DNA of 42,643 nt from a virus. Made by a program: the position numbers and the translations under genes. The DNA lies in IMG/VR virus record IMGVR_UViG_3300034019_001383, positions 1 through 42,643 of that record; one strand, given 5' to 3'. Positions 29,895 through 38,271 of this stretch are shown here, one piece after another (the stretch's first letter is position 1; every line of letters starts with the position of its first letter). Under the pieces are notes generated by a model. That model saw only the letters and a list, made by a program, of their open reading frames with translations. It was not told where the DNA came from and did no database searches.

Positions 29895-30410
29895 ATGACT
29901 ATCCTTGCTGACTTTCAAATCCGCGCTCTTTGCGAATCGGGCATGGTCACACCCTTTGATCCCGAACTGCTGAATCCCGCCAGCCTGGATCTTCGCCTGG
30001 GTTCAAACATCCTGATCGAATCCAGTGAAGGACCGGATCTTGTGCCCTGCTGCATTGCCAACTACACCCCCGCAAATCCCTATCAGGTGGTGCCAGGGCA
30101 ATTCCTGCTCGCCGAGGCTGAGCCCATTTTTAACCTGCCCAACTGCATTGCAGCGCAGTTCGTGCTGAAGTCATCCCGCGCCCGCGAGGGGTTGCAGCAT
30201 CTGCTCGCTGGATGGTGCGATCCTGGTTGGAACGGTTCCCGCCTGACCCTTGAGCTAAAGAACGTGCGCCGGTTTCACTGGATTGGCATCTACCCAGGGC
30301 TCAAGATCGGGCAGATGAAGTTTATGAAGATGGATTCAACGCCACTGGCGAGCTACGCAGAGACTGGCCGCTACAACGGGGATCAAACCGTCAAGGGGTC
30401 ACGTGGATAA
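29895..30410 (+). CDS. dcd: dCTP deaminase
   Basis: A 171-residue enzyme of the dCTP deaminase/dUTPase fold. LLNPASLDLRLGSN (residues 25-38) is the family's first motif; SSRAREGLQHLLAGWCDPGW and RLTLELKN carry the active site, with the Glu of LEL as expected catalytic base. The C-terminus ASYAETGRYNGDQTVKGSRG is the nucleotide-closing tail. It would convert dCTP to dUTP (or dUMP in bifunctional forms) for dTTP supply, together with the thymidylate kinase that overlaps it. Confidence 0.88.
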   Translation: MTILADFQIRALCESGMVTPFDPELLNPASLDLRLGSNILIESSEGPDLVPCCIANYTPANPYQVVPGQFLLAEAEPIFNLPNCIAAQFVLKSSRAREGLQHLLAGWCDPGWNGSRLTLELKNVRRFHWIGIYPGLKIGQMKFMKMDSTPLASYAETGRYNGDQTVKGSRG

Positions 30411-31065
30411 GCCCAACCCAACCCCAGCCCGTGGCCGCTTCATCGCCCTGGAGGGCATCGACGGCTGCGGCAAGACCACCCAGCTGGAGGCCCTGTGCCA
30501 ATGGCTGCCTGGCAGCGGCCTGCTGCCCTCTGGCGCCCGCGTGGTTGTGAGCCGTGAGCCTGGCGGCACGGCCCTGGGCCAGGCCCTGCGGGAGCTGCTG
30601 CTGCACCCTTCCGACGGAACCGCCCCGGTGCCCCGTGCAGAGCTGCTGCTGTATGCGGCCGACCGTGCCCAGCATGTCGAAACCGTCCTCCGGCCGGCGT
30701 TGGAGCGGGGGGATTGGGTGCTATGCGATCGCTTCACCGGATCGACCGCCGCCTATCAGGGCTATGGCAGGGGCTGGCCTGTGGCCCTGCTTGACACGCT
30801 GGAAACCCTGACCACAGGCGGTCTACAGGTCGATCTCACCCTCTGGCTGGATGTGTCCCTGATCGATTCATGCTGGCGGCGACGGGAGCAACTGGCTGAT
30901 CGCCTTGAGGGGGAGGGGGTGGCGTTCCTGGCCCGCGTAGCTCATGGATTTGAAAGCCTGGCCGACCAACGAGACTGGGCCCGCATCGATGCAGGCAAGC
31001 CTGTAGCTGCCGTGACGGCGGACTGTTGCCGCGCCATCGCCTGCCAGTTTGGGGGGCGGGCGTGA
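30403..31065 (+). CDS. tmk: Thymidylate kinase
   Basis: A 220-residue dTMP kinase. P-loop GIDGCGKTTQ (residues 18-27), SREPGGTALGQALRELLL as the DR/REPGGT motif, DWVLCDRFTGSTAAYQGYGR with the DRF motif, and the LID region SCWRRREQ are all present. It makes dTDP from dTMP. The GTG start (30403) lies eight bases inside the dcd gene. With dcd it forms a dTTP-supply pair for phage replication. Confidence 0.92.
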   Translation: MDKPNPTPARGRFIALEGIDGCGKTTQLEALCQWLPGSGLLPSGARVVVSREPGGTALGQALRELLLHPSDGTAPVPRAELLLYAADRAQHVETVLRPALERGDWVLCDRFTGSTAAYQGYGRGWPVALLDTLETLTTGGLQVDLTLWLDVSLIDSCWRRREQLADRLEGEGVAFLARVAHGFESLADQRDWARIDAGKPVAAVTADCCRAIACQFGGRA

Positions 31066-32060
31066 CCCTGGCCGCGCCCTTCCCTTACTTTGGCGGCAAG
31101 CGCCGCGCCGCCGCCCGCATCTGGCAGGCCCTCGGCGATCCCGCTGGCTATGTCGAGCCGTTCGCCGGATCGGCTGCTGTGTTGCTGGCCCGGCCTGCAT
31201 TCACCGGCCGCCGGGTTGAGACCCTGAACGATGCGGACGGCTGGCTGGTGAACACCTGGCGCGCCATTCAGCTAAGCCCTGCTGATGTGGCCCGGCACGC
31301 ATGGGGGCCCGTGGCCGAGATCGATTACCACGCCCGCTTGGCATGGCTGCAACAGCGCCGCACGCCTGACCTGGTGGCATGGCTTGAGGGCGACCCGGAG
31401 GCCCATGACGCCAATGCCGCCGGATGGTGGCTCTATGTGGTTGCCTGCGGCATTGGTGATCCGTTTGGCCCTGGGCCGTGGCGGGTGGTGGATGGCCATC
31501 TTCGCAAGCTGCCGCACCTGGGGAATGCAGGGGTGGGCGTGAATCGCAAGCTGCCGCACCTGGGGAATGCAGGGGTGGGCGTGAATCGTGAGCTGCCGCA
31601 CCTGGGGGATGCGGGGAGGGGCCAGCTTGAGAGCTACATGGGGCAACTTGCTGATCGCCTCCGCCGGGTCCGCATCACCTGCGGATCGTGGGAGCGGGTG
31701 GTGAAGCCATCGGTTATCCGCAGCGGCGCCGGTGGCGATGGCAGCCGAGCGATCTTCCTGGATCCGCCCTACGCCACATCAGGTGATCTCTACGCCCATG
31801 TCGATACCGATGTGGCCCTGGCCGTCCGCCAGTGGTGCATTACCGCTCCGCGTGAGCAGCGAATCATCCTGTGTGGTTACGACGCCGAGCATGATGACCT
31901 GTTGGCCCATGGCTGGACTGTTACCGAGGGCAAGGCTGGTGGAGGGGCTGGCTACAGCGCCAATGGCCTGAACGGTCGCCGCGAGCGACTGTGGTTGTCA
32001 CCCGCCTGTATTGGCAGTGAGCAACCCGACCTATTCGCCTCAGCGGGGCCGGTGGCATGA
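31062..32060 (+). CDS. dam: Dam-type DNA adenine methyltransferase (D12 class)
   Basis: A 332-residue enzyme. The N-terminus PFPYFGGKRRAAARIW is the Dam FxGGK motif, VEPFAGSAAVLL is the SAM-binding motif I, and DPPY at residues 234-237 is the catalytic motif IV. Residues 148-185, in the variable region, contain three tandem 14-residue units (RKLPHLGNAGVGVN). Such enzymes often methylate GATC, but specificity is not proven here. The GTG start overlaps tmk (GTGA). Confidence 0.9.
   Translation: MTLAAPFPYFGGKRRAAARIWQALGDPAGYVEPFAGSAAVLLARPAFTGRRVETLNDADGWLVNTWRAIQLSPADVARHAWGPVAEIDYHARLAWLQQRRTPDLVAWLEGDPEAHDANAAGWWLYVVACGIGDPFGPGPWRVVDGHLRKLPHLGNAGVGVNRKLPHLGNAGVGVNRELPHLGDAGRGQLESYMGQLADRLRRVRITCGSWERVVKPSVIRSGAGGDGSRAIFLDPPYATSGDLYAHVDTDVALAVRQWCITAPREQRIILCGYDAEHDDLLAHGWTVTEGKAGGGAGYSANGLNGRRERLWLSPACIGSEQPDLFASAGPVA
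31503..31616 (+). repeat. 42-bp in-frame tandem repeat inside the methylase gene
   Basis: Two exact 42-base units (31503-31544 and 31545-31586) and a diverged third (31587-31616) encode RKLPHLGNAGVGVN. Identity of the first two at DNA level implies recent duplication or slippage. Repeat number could vary without frame loss. Confidence 0.9.
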
Positions 32061-32341
32061 CCCCTGACTTGGTGCGCACCGTCCTAGCCCGCCGCCCGTG
32101 GGTGTCTGCAAACACCCTGCTCGACTGCCTGGAGCTGGCCGAATGGCTGGGGCCACGCATCCGCTCAGGACTGACGCCACTGGTTACCACGGCAGAACTG
32201 CAGGCCCGATGGAACTGCAGCCAGCCCACCGTTAGTCGCCGCGTTTCGGCACTTGTCCAGCACGGCCTGATTGACGCCACAGCGCCTACAGGTCGTGGCG
32301 CCTACTGGGCCGTGCATCGCGTGGGGCCGGTGATACCGTGA
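32057..32341 (+). CDS. Winged-helix transcriptional regulator
   Basis: A 94-residue protein. Residues 40-90 have a typical winged helix: LVTTAELQARWNCSQPTVSR, then RVSALVQHGLIDATAPTGRG as recognition helix and wing. It is the last gene of the rightward operon, overlapping the methylase as ATGA. It may time the shift from early to late expression. Confidence 0.75.
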   Translation: MTPDLVRTVLARRPWVSANTLLDCLELAEWLGPRIRSGLTPLVTTAELQARWNCSQPTVSRRVSALVQHGLIDATAPTGRGAYWAVHRVGPVIP

Positions 32342-32405
32342 CCATGTTCCTGGCGCTCCCGAAGGGGCTAAGAAGTGGGCCGTCCCTGCGTGCAAACGGC
32401 TATAG

Positions 32406-32471
32406 GACTGGATGGTAAATCGATCCCCGAACCACAGGGGACCCGGCTGCAATGCAGGGCACCATCCAGTC
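32406..32471 (+). other. Structured intergenic element (possible small RNA)
   Basis: In the 158-base gap between two convergent genes, GACTGGATGGT (32406-32416) pairs perfectly with ACCATCCAGTC (32461-32471), an 11-bp stem. Inside are two more hairpins: TCCCC/GGGGA (32424-32428 with 32437-32441) and CTGC/GCAG (32447-32450 with 32454-32457). The overall shape is a three-way junction. It does not fit a tRNA (no T-loop) and has no U-tract, so it is not a standard terminator. Confidence 0.5.
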
Positions 32472-32499
32472 ACCGGTTTAACTCCGGAGGGACCACCAA

Positions 32500-32790
32500 T
32501 CACCCCAACTCCTGCAGCACCTCCCTGGCCCACTGCTGGTGTTCATCGCTCGGAGGCTGGAGCGGCCGAGCATCACGGGCCAAGACGAGCTCCACTTCCA
32601 GGCACCGCACGCGGCCCAGCAGGGCATCGATCAGGGCGTTCTGGCCATAGGCCTGCACAATCAAGCCGTCAACCACGATGCTCAAATCGTCCCGGCATAG
32701 GTGGGCAGCAGTCCGCCGATCCAGGGCCCTGCTCAGCTGCGTTTCTAGGCTGAGCGTCGGCACCATCCAACTATTCGAGATTGAGCCCAT
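32500..32790 (-). CDS. Hypothetical protein
   Basis: A 96-residue protein with plausible composition: LETQLSRALDRRTAAHLCRD, LSIVVDGLIVQAYGQNALID and a helical C-terminus (EHQQWAREVLQEL). No family was recognised. Its ATG shares the palindrome CCATGG (32787-32792) with the divergent gene at 32789; a later ATG at 32764-32766 would separate them. No strong ribosome-binding site is visible. Confidence 0.5.
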   Translation of the reverse strand: MGSISNSWMVPTLSLETQLSRALDRRTAAHLCRDDLSIVVDGLIVQAYGQNALIDALLGRVRCLEVELVLARDARPLQPPSDEHQQWAREVLQELG

Positions 32791-33049
32791 GGCGGATCAG
32801 GATTTTGAAACGAGAGTAGGAACAGACGCAAAAAATGGCGGCTACTGCCTGGAAGTTTGCATTGACGGGGTTCTACACCAGGATCGATCACCCGCCCAGA
32901 TCCGCGCCTTGATTGAGCAGCGGCGGGCCCAGCAACTGGCACGATGGGCCCAGCTGGAACCGATCGAGGGGCTAGACGAGGATGCCGACGCGGGGCGGCC
33001 TGGGTGGGGCGGCATGGTGCAGGACGAGGGGGGCTGGCGGGAGGGCTGA
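32789..33049 (+). CDS. Hypothetical protein
   Basis: An 86-residue protein: NGGYCLEVCIDGVLHQDRSP forms a beta pair, then PAQIRALIEQRRAQQLARWA a helix, and a Gly/Asp-rich acidic tail. The frame is open upstream, but the ATG at 32789 begins the natural-looking part, after GAGATTGAG. It ends one base before the stop of the convergent peptidase gene. The function is unknown. Confidence 0.5.
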   Translation: MADQDFETRVGTDAKNGGYCLEVCIDGVLHQDRSPAQIRALIEQRRAQQLARWAQLEPIEGLDEDADAGRPGWGGMVQDEGGWREG

Positions 33050-33598
33050 TCACGGGAACGTCCACCCCCAACCCGACCGGGGCCCCTCAACCAACCACCT
33101 GGGGTTGGTGTTGCGAAACGAATAGTGCTGGCCCCGGCCGCTGCCGTTGCCCGTCCGCGCCCACCCTCCAGCGACCAGATCAAGCTCGCCGTACGGATCA
33201 TGAACCAGCCAGCCTCTGGCGTCATACCCGGTCACGATGACAAAATGCCCGCCTCCACTGGGCCGGGTGACGGGGCCACGGTGCAGGATGCCGATCGCCA
33301 CGGGCTGGCGCCGCAGCAAGCAGGCCTGCAGGTCATCGACCCCCATGTTTTGCCGGAACGTGGCCGGCGCCTTCAGGGAGGCCAGGGCTCGCCGGTGAGT
33401 CTCGGCCGCTGTGGTGTCACCGATACTGCGCACGATGGCCAGGTAATCGGTGTCGTCCACAATCCCCGGCACCTTCAGGTAGGCCAGGGCCATGGCGATC
33501 GAGCTGGTCTGGCATTGGCGCCACCCCTCGGGCCCGTCGCTCGGGTCGAGCTGGGAAAAAAATGGAACTGGGAGGCTGACGGTAGGCGATGGGGCCAT
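33050..33598 (-). CDS. C39-type cysteine peptidase, candidate endolysin
   Basis: A 182-residue papain-fold peptidase. Cys29 in EGWRQCQTSSIAMAL, His118 in GGGHFVIVTGYD and Asp134 in LVHDPYG form the expected catalytic triad of the C39-like group. There is no ABC transporter and no signal peptide. In phages such stand-alone peptidases usually cleave peptidoglycan cross-links in lysis or on the virion. It is a single-gene minus unit on the far side of the tail module. TTGACA lies upstream on its strand, with no clear -10. Confidence 0.75.
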   Translation of the reverse strand: MAPSPTVSLPVPFFSQLDPSDGPEGWRQCQTSSIAMALAYLKVPGIVDDTDYLAIVRSIGDTTAAETHRRALASLKAPATFRQNMGVDDLQACLLRRQPVAIGILHRGPVTRPSGGGHFVIVTGYDARGWLVHDPYGELDLVAGGWARTGNGSGRGQHYSFRNTNPRWLVEGPRSGWGWTFP

Positions 33599-33644
33599 GA
33601 CTAGCGGGATTAAGCTGCTGTCAAGATCCTAGCCCTGATTTCGC

Positions 33645-34499
33645 GTGCCATCTTTCACCTACGCCAATGCCTACCTAAATTCCATCGCCACCCCAGCAGC
33701 TCCGCTGACTGGCACATGGTACGGGCAATTGATGGGGCCTGGGTTTGTGTTCGACCCTGACACCATGGACACCAGGGCATCGGTAACCAGCGGCGAAATC
33801 ACCCCAGTAGGCAGCTACACAGCAGGCGGTAAAGCCCTCGCCGTGACCATTGCCACGGCAGGCGCGATCGTCACAACGACCATCGCCCAGACGCAGTGGA
33901 GCGACGCCAACATTACGGGCGCTCAGGGTATGCTGATTTGTTATCGCCCTACAGGTTCAATACCTTCTGAGCAATATATACTAGCATACAACAATTTTGG
34001 GTCGCCGCAAAATCACGTAGGCGGAATTTTCAGGGTTGAAGCCGCAACCTTTGACGCGGCTTTCCTGGGAGATGGTGCGCACACAATCCCGACCGCAACC
34101 CTTACGGCGATTTTCAATAAACAGCTAATACTTTCTACTGCCACGGTTTACGCGATGCTTCTGACGGCAAGCTACACGCCAAACGTAGCGCATTCTTATA
34201 GGTCAAGCCTGACAGCTTTTGAGGTGTCAGCCGCTGGCTACACTGCTGGGGGCATCGTGTGCCCGCTGACTATCAATCGTGATGACACAGCAAACAAAAC
34301 AATCATTAAATTTAATGGGCCAATCTTTCCAGCTGCTACATATACAGCCCAATACGTTGCATTTTATCTACGGCTTGGTGGTGCCGCTAGTGATGATCGC
34401 GTGATTTTAATAATGAATTTTGGAGCACCATATCTCTCAGGCGGTAACGTATTTCCCGTTGGAGATAACACCATAGAAATTTCTGCACTGGCTTCTTAA
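33645..34499 (+). CDS. Virion surface or tail protein with internal duplication
   Basis: A 284-residue beta-rich protein from a GTG start. Residues 24-130 and 166-272 are diverged copies of one domain, each with a YTAGG motif (58-62 and 199-203) preceded by a D-x-R/Y-x-S-x-x-S-x-x-E-I/V pattern and followed by T-I-x strands. Such tandem domains occur in phage fibre or receptor-binding proteins. It overlaps the following gene by one base (TAATG). It is on the plus strand while nearly all virion genes are on the minus strand. Confidence 0.6.
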   Translation: MPSFTYANAYLNSIATPAAPLTGTWYGQLMGPGFVFDPDTMDTRASVTSGEITPVGSYTAGGKALAVTIATAGAIVTTTIAQTQWSDANITGAQGMLICYRPTGSIPSEQYILAYNNFGSPQNHVGGIFRVEAATFDAAFLGDGAHTIPTATLTAIFNKQLILSTATVYAMLLTASYTPNVAHSYRSSLTAFEVSAAGYTAGGIVCPLTINRDDTANKTIIKFNGPIFPAATYTAQYVAFYLRLGGAASDDRVILIMNFGAPYLSGGNVFPVGDNTIEISALAS

Positions 34500-34840
34500 T
34501 GGATTTTCCTGCATCCCTGTCCCTTATCGGCAGGCCGCACACCCTCGGGGGATTCAGCATCGCCTATGAAATTGATCGGCGGTTCAGGACGGGCAATGCC
34601 GTCCGGGGCCAAACTCTGGAGCTGCCATTGCCGCTGTTGACCCCCGCGCAGTTTGATGACCTCCAGGAGCACTGGCGCACGGTGGGACTGCTGTCATGCT
34701 GGGGGCTCCCGGCTGCTGCCTGGGTTGGCCGTGCATCACCGCCGCCGGTGACCCTGTGGCGCTATGCGTCGGCGCCCAGATGGAGCCTGCGGCCTGGGGG
34801 ATTGTGGCTTGTGACTGGGGTTTCGTTGACCGCCGTGTAG
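34499..34840 (+). CDS. Small tail protein, paralogue of the LamG protein N-terminus
   Basis: A 113-residue protein. TGNAVRGQTLELPLPLLTPAQ, then a helix (FDDLQEHWRTVG) and a Leu-Pro loop, parallel the N-terminal domain of the convergent gene at 34844 (TGDALTLPFQNLSEAEANVI, NHERDQQG, ITLPPALSLPG), ending in a similar strand before x-A-V. It is probably an adaptor linking a surface protein to the tail. It ends three bases from the stop of its convergent relative. Confidence 0.55.
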   Translation: MDFPASLSLIGRPHTLGGFSIAYEIDRRFRTGNAVRGQTLELPLPLLTPAQFDDLQEHWRTVGLLSCWGLPAAAWVGRASPPPVTLWRYASAPRWSLRPGGLWLVTGVSLTAV

Positions 34841-34843
34841 TAA

Positions 34844-36100
34844 TTAAAAAATCGGCAGCGGTCCAGTTGGGACGACATGCGGCCGCGCGGCTTTGGTTAC
34901 TTGAAAATCATTTATGTAACCATGGAAACTGGCGACTCCGTAGACAATGCCGCCCACTCCAGCATAAAGGCCAATGTCAATAAATCCCTGAGAAAAGTTG
35001 TCCGTCCAGTCTCTGCCTGGACTGGTTATTATAGGATCGTATGAAAGAATGTTGCCTGCTGTTGAGCCAATTGACGTTCTAACCGCTCCATTAGTGCGGG
35101 TTTGCTGGAAAAAGTACCAAGTGTTATCAGAAATTAAAGAGAGTGATTCATCGACGGTTTCACTGCTTCTTTGGATTTGTACACTGTTTTGCCCGTTGGC
35201 AGTTTGATCAAAAAGCCCGGCTCGCAATCCGCTAGGAGTGCCGCTGGTGGTGGCAAATTCAAACAGGCCATTATTTGTAACGTTAATAGATTGAAACCAA
35301 AAGCGAATTGTATAATCACTTGTATCAATGCTTTTAGATAATGCGACCGCAAGCCAGCTTGAATCGCCATCAAAGTGGCCACTCCCACCCCCCCACTTAC
35401 TTTGGGCTGTGCTGATTTTTGCGTTGCCTTGCGGGGTTGTAGTTAATCCTGTCTCGCTAACATCGGTAAATATTGTACTGTTATTTTCGCCAGTCATTGG
35501 CAGATGTAGAATAACGGAACCGTACAAAGGATCGTTAAGTGGCGTAGAGATAACGTTTGCCGCTGTAGGACGGAGCAGCAGGAACGATCGATCACCTGGG
35601 GGTGTCGTCATGACCCCGGCTGCCGTAGGTGTCAATCGAATGGAAGAGGTGCCCCCCGGCGGCCCAGCCGGCAGAGCCCTGGCGGGGGATGCTCGCAGCA
35701 CGATGCGGGATGTGGCGCTCGGCACCAGGGCCACCCGCGCCCGCACCGCCCGAAAAGTGCAGGTCAGAAAATAAAGCTCGGAGCCCGCAACCGATCGGAT
35801 GTCCTCCTGTTGAGGGTCGCCCGCGTAGACCCAGGCATAGCCGGGCAGCGACAGAGCTGGGGGCAGGGTAATGGCATCAAACGCAAATGGACGGCCCTGC
35901 TGATCGCGCTCGTGATTGCGAATTACGTTGGCCTCAGCCTCGGAGAGGTTCTGGAACGGCAGGGTCAGCGCGTCGCCGGTGGCCATCGTGTCTGCCGTGG
36001 TGGTGACGGGGCTGCCGTCATAGCCCTGAACCACCGTCGCAGGGATTGCGCCGGGGGTGATGAGAACATCAGCAGGGACCAAGGGAGGGAACGTGGTCAT
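34844..36100 (-). CDS. Tail protein with adaptor N-terminus and LamG-like domain
   Basis: A 418-residue protein from the ATG at 36098-36100 (TGATG overlap; a GTG/ATG 12 codons earlier is less likely). Residues 1-118 are an adaptor domain shared with the gene at 34499. About 190-405 form a LamG/concanavalin-like jelly roll: VILHLPMTGENNSTIFTDVS, then KWGGGSGHFDGDSSWLAVAL and SDYTIRFWFQ, ending GYINDFQVTK. Likely function is glycan binding on the host surface. It is the last gene of the leftward tail module. Confidence 0.75.
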   Translation of the reverse strand: MTTFPPLVPADVLITPGAIPATVVQGYDGSPVTTTADTMATGDALTLPFQNLSEAEANVIRNHERDQQGRPFAFDAITLPPALSLPGYAWVYAGDPQQEDIRSVAGSELYFLTCTFRAVRARVALVPSATSRIVLRASPARALPAGPPGGTSSIRLTPTAAGVMTTPPGDRSFLLLRPTAANVISTPLNDPLYGSVILHLPMTGENNSTIFTDVSETGLTTTPQGNAKISTAQSKWGGGSGHFDGDSSWLAVALSKSIDTSDYTIRFWFQSINVTNNGLFEFATTSGTPSGLRAGLFDQTANGQNSVQIQRSSETVDESLSLISDNTWYFFQQTRTNGAVRTSIGSTAGNILSYDPIITSPGRDWTDNFSQGFIDIGLYAGVGGIVYGVASFHGYINDFQVTKAARPHVVPTGPLPIF

Positions 36101-38271
36101 CAGGCGTATCCGCCGCCCAGTTCCCGAGTGATCCACCTATAGACCCACACCGCCGTATTTGAGCCAAACATTGAACCTCTATCGTAGGTCAACTGGCGGG
36201 CCTGGGTTCCGTCTGCGTTGAAAACTCCGACCGTCAGTGTGTTAATGCTGTAAATGCCCGTACCGTCCTCGTATGGCGTTATATCAATTATTTGCGCAGT
36301 CTGGCCGGGGTTAACCATTATATCTTGTTGAACAATTACAACTTCAGTAACTCCGGTGACTCCCTCTACTCTTTCAAAGCCGGCGAGAAGTGTATATTTT
36401 GTGAAGTCGGCTGGCGGCTGTGGTGGCACGGGCGGCTTTGCTGGACCCACGGGCGTGCCGGGATAGCTCGGGATGCCAGGGGGCTCGACAGGGCCAGTCG
36501 GTGGCAGCGGAGTAGGGGCGCCGCCACCGCCTCCACCACCGCCACCCGTGGGTCCAGCAGGAGGGGCGGGAGATGGCCCGCTGCGCCAACCGCCGCCTAC
36601 AAATTCGCCTGGCCCAGGTTTGCGCCCGTAACGGCCGTAGAACCAGACTTCATCGTCGGTCCAGGAATCGGCATCCTCGGGGGGAATTGAGCAATCGGTG
36701 GCCCTGCTGGCGTCTGCGTCGCAGGGGGGGGCGGTGTCGCCTGATGGCCAGATGCCGCCGTGGGCGGTGACCGCCGCAACATCAAGGGCCACCAGCGACC
36801 GACCCCGTGCATCAACCGGGCATTGCTCCAGGGCAAGTTTCAGCTGACCATCTTGGCTAATACTGGTGCTGGTGATCCAGTACCACTCGCGCAGTTGATC
36901 AGTTGTTCCGGCCTCCAGATCAGTGCGATCCAGCTGCAATGCAATCAATTCGCCCTCTCCTAGGGTGGAATCCCAATAGCCAGGCTTGACGGCTGCAGAT
37001 GCTGTGTGGGTGATGTATCGGCGCTTTGCCTGAACAAACCGCATCGCCCTAGCCGCATGAATCTCCGTGGTGACGGATTGGGTTAGATCGTGTTCTTCTG
37101 TTGGCGCAGTATCTGGGGTGTCGCCGTAGCTTACTGGCGTGGTTCGGATCATTCGATCCAGTCCCGCGCCTCCCTGCTGCCGCCATGCGACCAGGGCCCT
37201 GTACGGCCTCCTAGCCTCGGGACCCACGCCCTGAAATGTGTAGCTGCCATCGACAATCGCTTCGTTGTTGAAGACCCATTTAGGCTGCAGCGGGCCAGTG
37301 TCAATCGCACCCGATGGCGTTACGGGCAGCAGTGGCCGCAGGCCGTAGCGGCCATTGATTTTAGTTTCTCGGACCATGTAATAAGGTCCAATCTTGCTCA
37401 TCAAATCGCTGATACTGGTTGGGGTAGATAGCACGCCATTCCAAAACAGCCCATTAACATCCATGAATCGAGCTGCTGCAGTCAGTGATTCTCGATCAAT
37501 CTGCACATCTGAAGTGCGGCCATCATTGTTCAAAAGGAATAAGTATAGATCAGCCAGGTTATTAGAGCTGCCGTAGGTGTTATCCAGTAGCCTGGTTGTT
37601 TCGACGCCATTGCGAATGAATAGATGAATCTGCCGCTTCCAGTGGCCACGGTCTGGCAGACCGACGCCGTTTTCGTCAAAGCCGTTAAAATATGTAACAG
37701 CAAAACTAAAAGTAGTTAGGCCTTCATATGTTCCAGCCGTGCCGCATTGAGTGGGGGCTTCAACTTTATTGGCTATAAGTTGAGCACCGTCATAAACATC
37801 GACCAGAAAATTGCCAGGGGTCCACCTGCCTGCAGGCTTGCCGTAGGCCTGGGAGAACGCGCCGACTCGGCAACGGCCATGGAAAACGTCTCTGACGTGG
37901 ATACCCCCGAGCCGGCCTTGGCTGAGAACCAGCCGGTATTTGGCCGCAACGGCATTGGCTACCGGATCGCCATCGATCTCTGGCGAATCAAACCGGCAGG
38001 CCGACGCGCCAGGGCTGAGGATCACGCCACCAATTCCAGCATCTGAGGGGCTACTGCAGCTGTCGCCGATCCGCCGGCACCAGACGATAGGCGCACGTTC
38101 GAGCAGCTGCACCGCCCGTTGGGGGGAGTTCCAGTCGCTGGGGGGCTCTACCCCGCCGGTGGCCACCACCTTAGCCGCGCCACCCAGGGCGGCAGGGGCC
38201 GCGCCACCCAGGGCGATTGATCCTTTGGTATGCCGGGAGCCGCCGGGGCTAGAGCTTGAAAACGCAATCAT
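36100..38271 (-). CDS. Tail tip/central fibre protein (gpJ-like position)
   Basis: A 723-residue protein. I chose the ATG at 38269-38271, which gives a TGATG overlap; the longer frame back to 38532 overlaps the previous gene. The N-terminal part (SKGSIALGGAAPAALGG-type repeats, then QRAVQLLERAPIVWCRRIGD) and domains through about residue 540 look like a baseplate-hub or tip-attachment protein. A Gly run and Pro-rich linker (about 555-620) precede a C-terminal domain (FERVEGVTGVTEVVIVQQDI). It should connect the tape measure end to receptor contact. Confidence 0.75.
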   Translation of the reverse strand: MIAFSSSSPGGSRHTKGSIALGGAAPAALGGAAKVVATGGVEPPSDWNSPQRAVQLLERAPIVWCRRIGDSCSSPSDAGIGGVILSPGASACRFDSPEIDGDPVANAVAAKYRLVLSQGRLGGIHVRDVFHGRCRVGAFSQAYGKPAGRWTPGNFLVDVYDGAQLIANKVEAPTQCGTAGTYEGLTTFSFAVTYFNGFDENGVGLPDRGHWKRQIHLFIRNGVETTRLLDNTYGSSNNLADLYLFLLNNDGRTSDVQIDRESLTAAARFMDVNGLFWNGVLSTPTSISDLMSKIGPYYMVRETKINGRYGLRPLLPVTPSGAIDTGPLQPKWVFNNEAIVDGSYTFQGVGPEARRPYRALVAWRQQGGAGLDRMIRTTPVSYGDTPDTAPTEEHDLTQSVTTEIHAARAMRFVQAKRRYITHTASAAVKPGYWDSTLGEGELIALQLDRTDLEAGTTDQLREWYWITSTSISQDGQLKLALEQCPVDARGRSLVALDVAAVTAHGGIWPSGDTAPPCDADASRATDCSIPPEDADSWTDDEVWFYGRYGRKPGPGEFVGGGWRSGPSPAPPAGPTGGGGGGGGGAPTPLPPTGPVEPPGIPSYPGTPVGPAKPPVPPQPPADFTKYTLLAGFERVEGVTGVTEVVIVQQDIMVNPGQTAQIIDITPYEDGTGIYSINTLTVGVFNADGTQARQLTYDRGSMFGSNTAVWVYRWITRELGGGYA

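Noticed and set aside
32406-32471. tRNA gene at the structured element
   Set aside because: An acceptor-like stem exists, but there is no T-loop, D-arm or seven-base anticodon loop.
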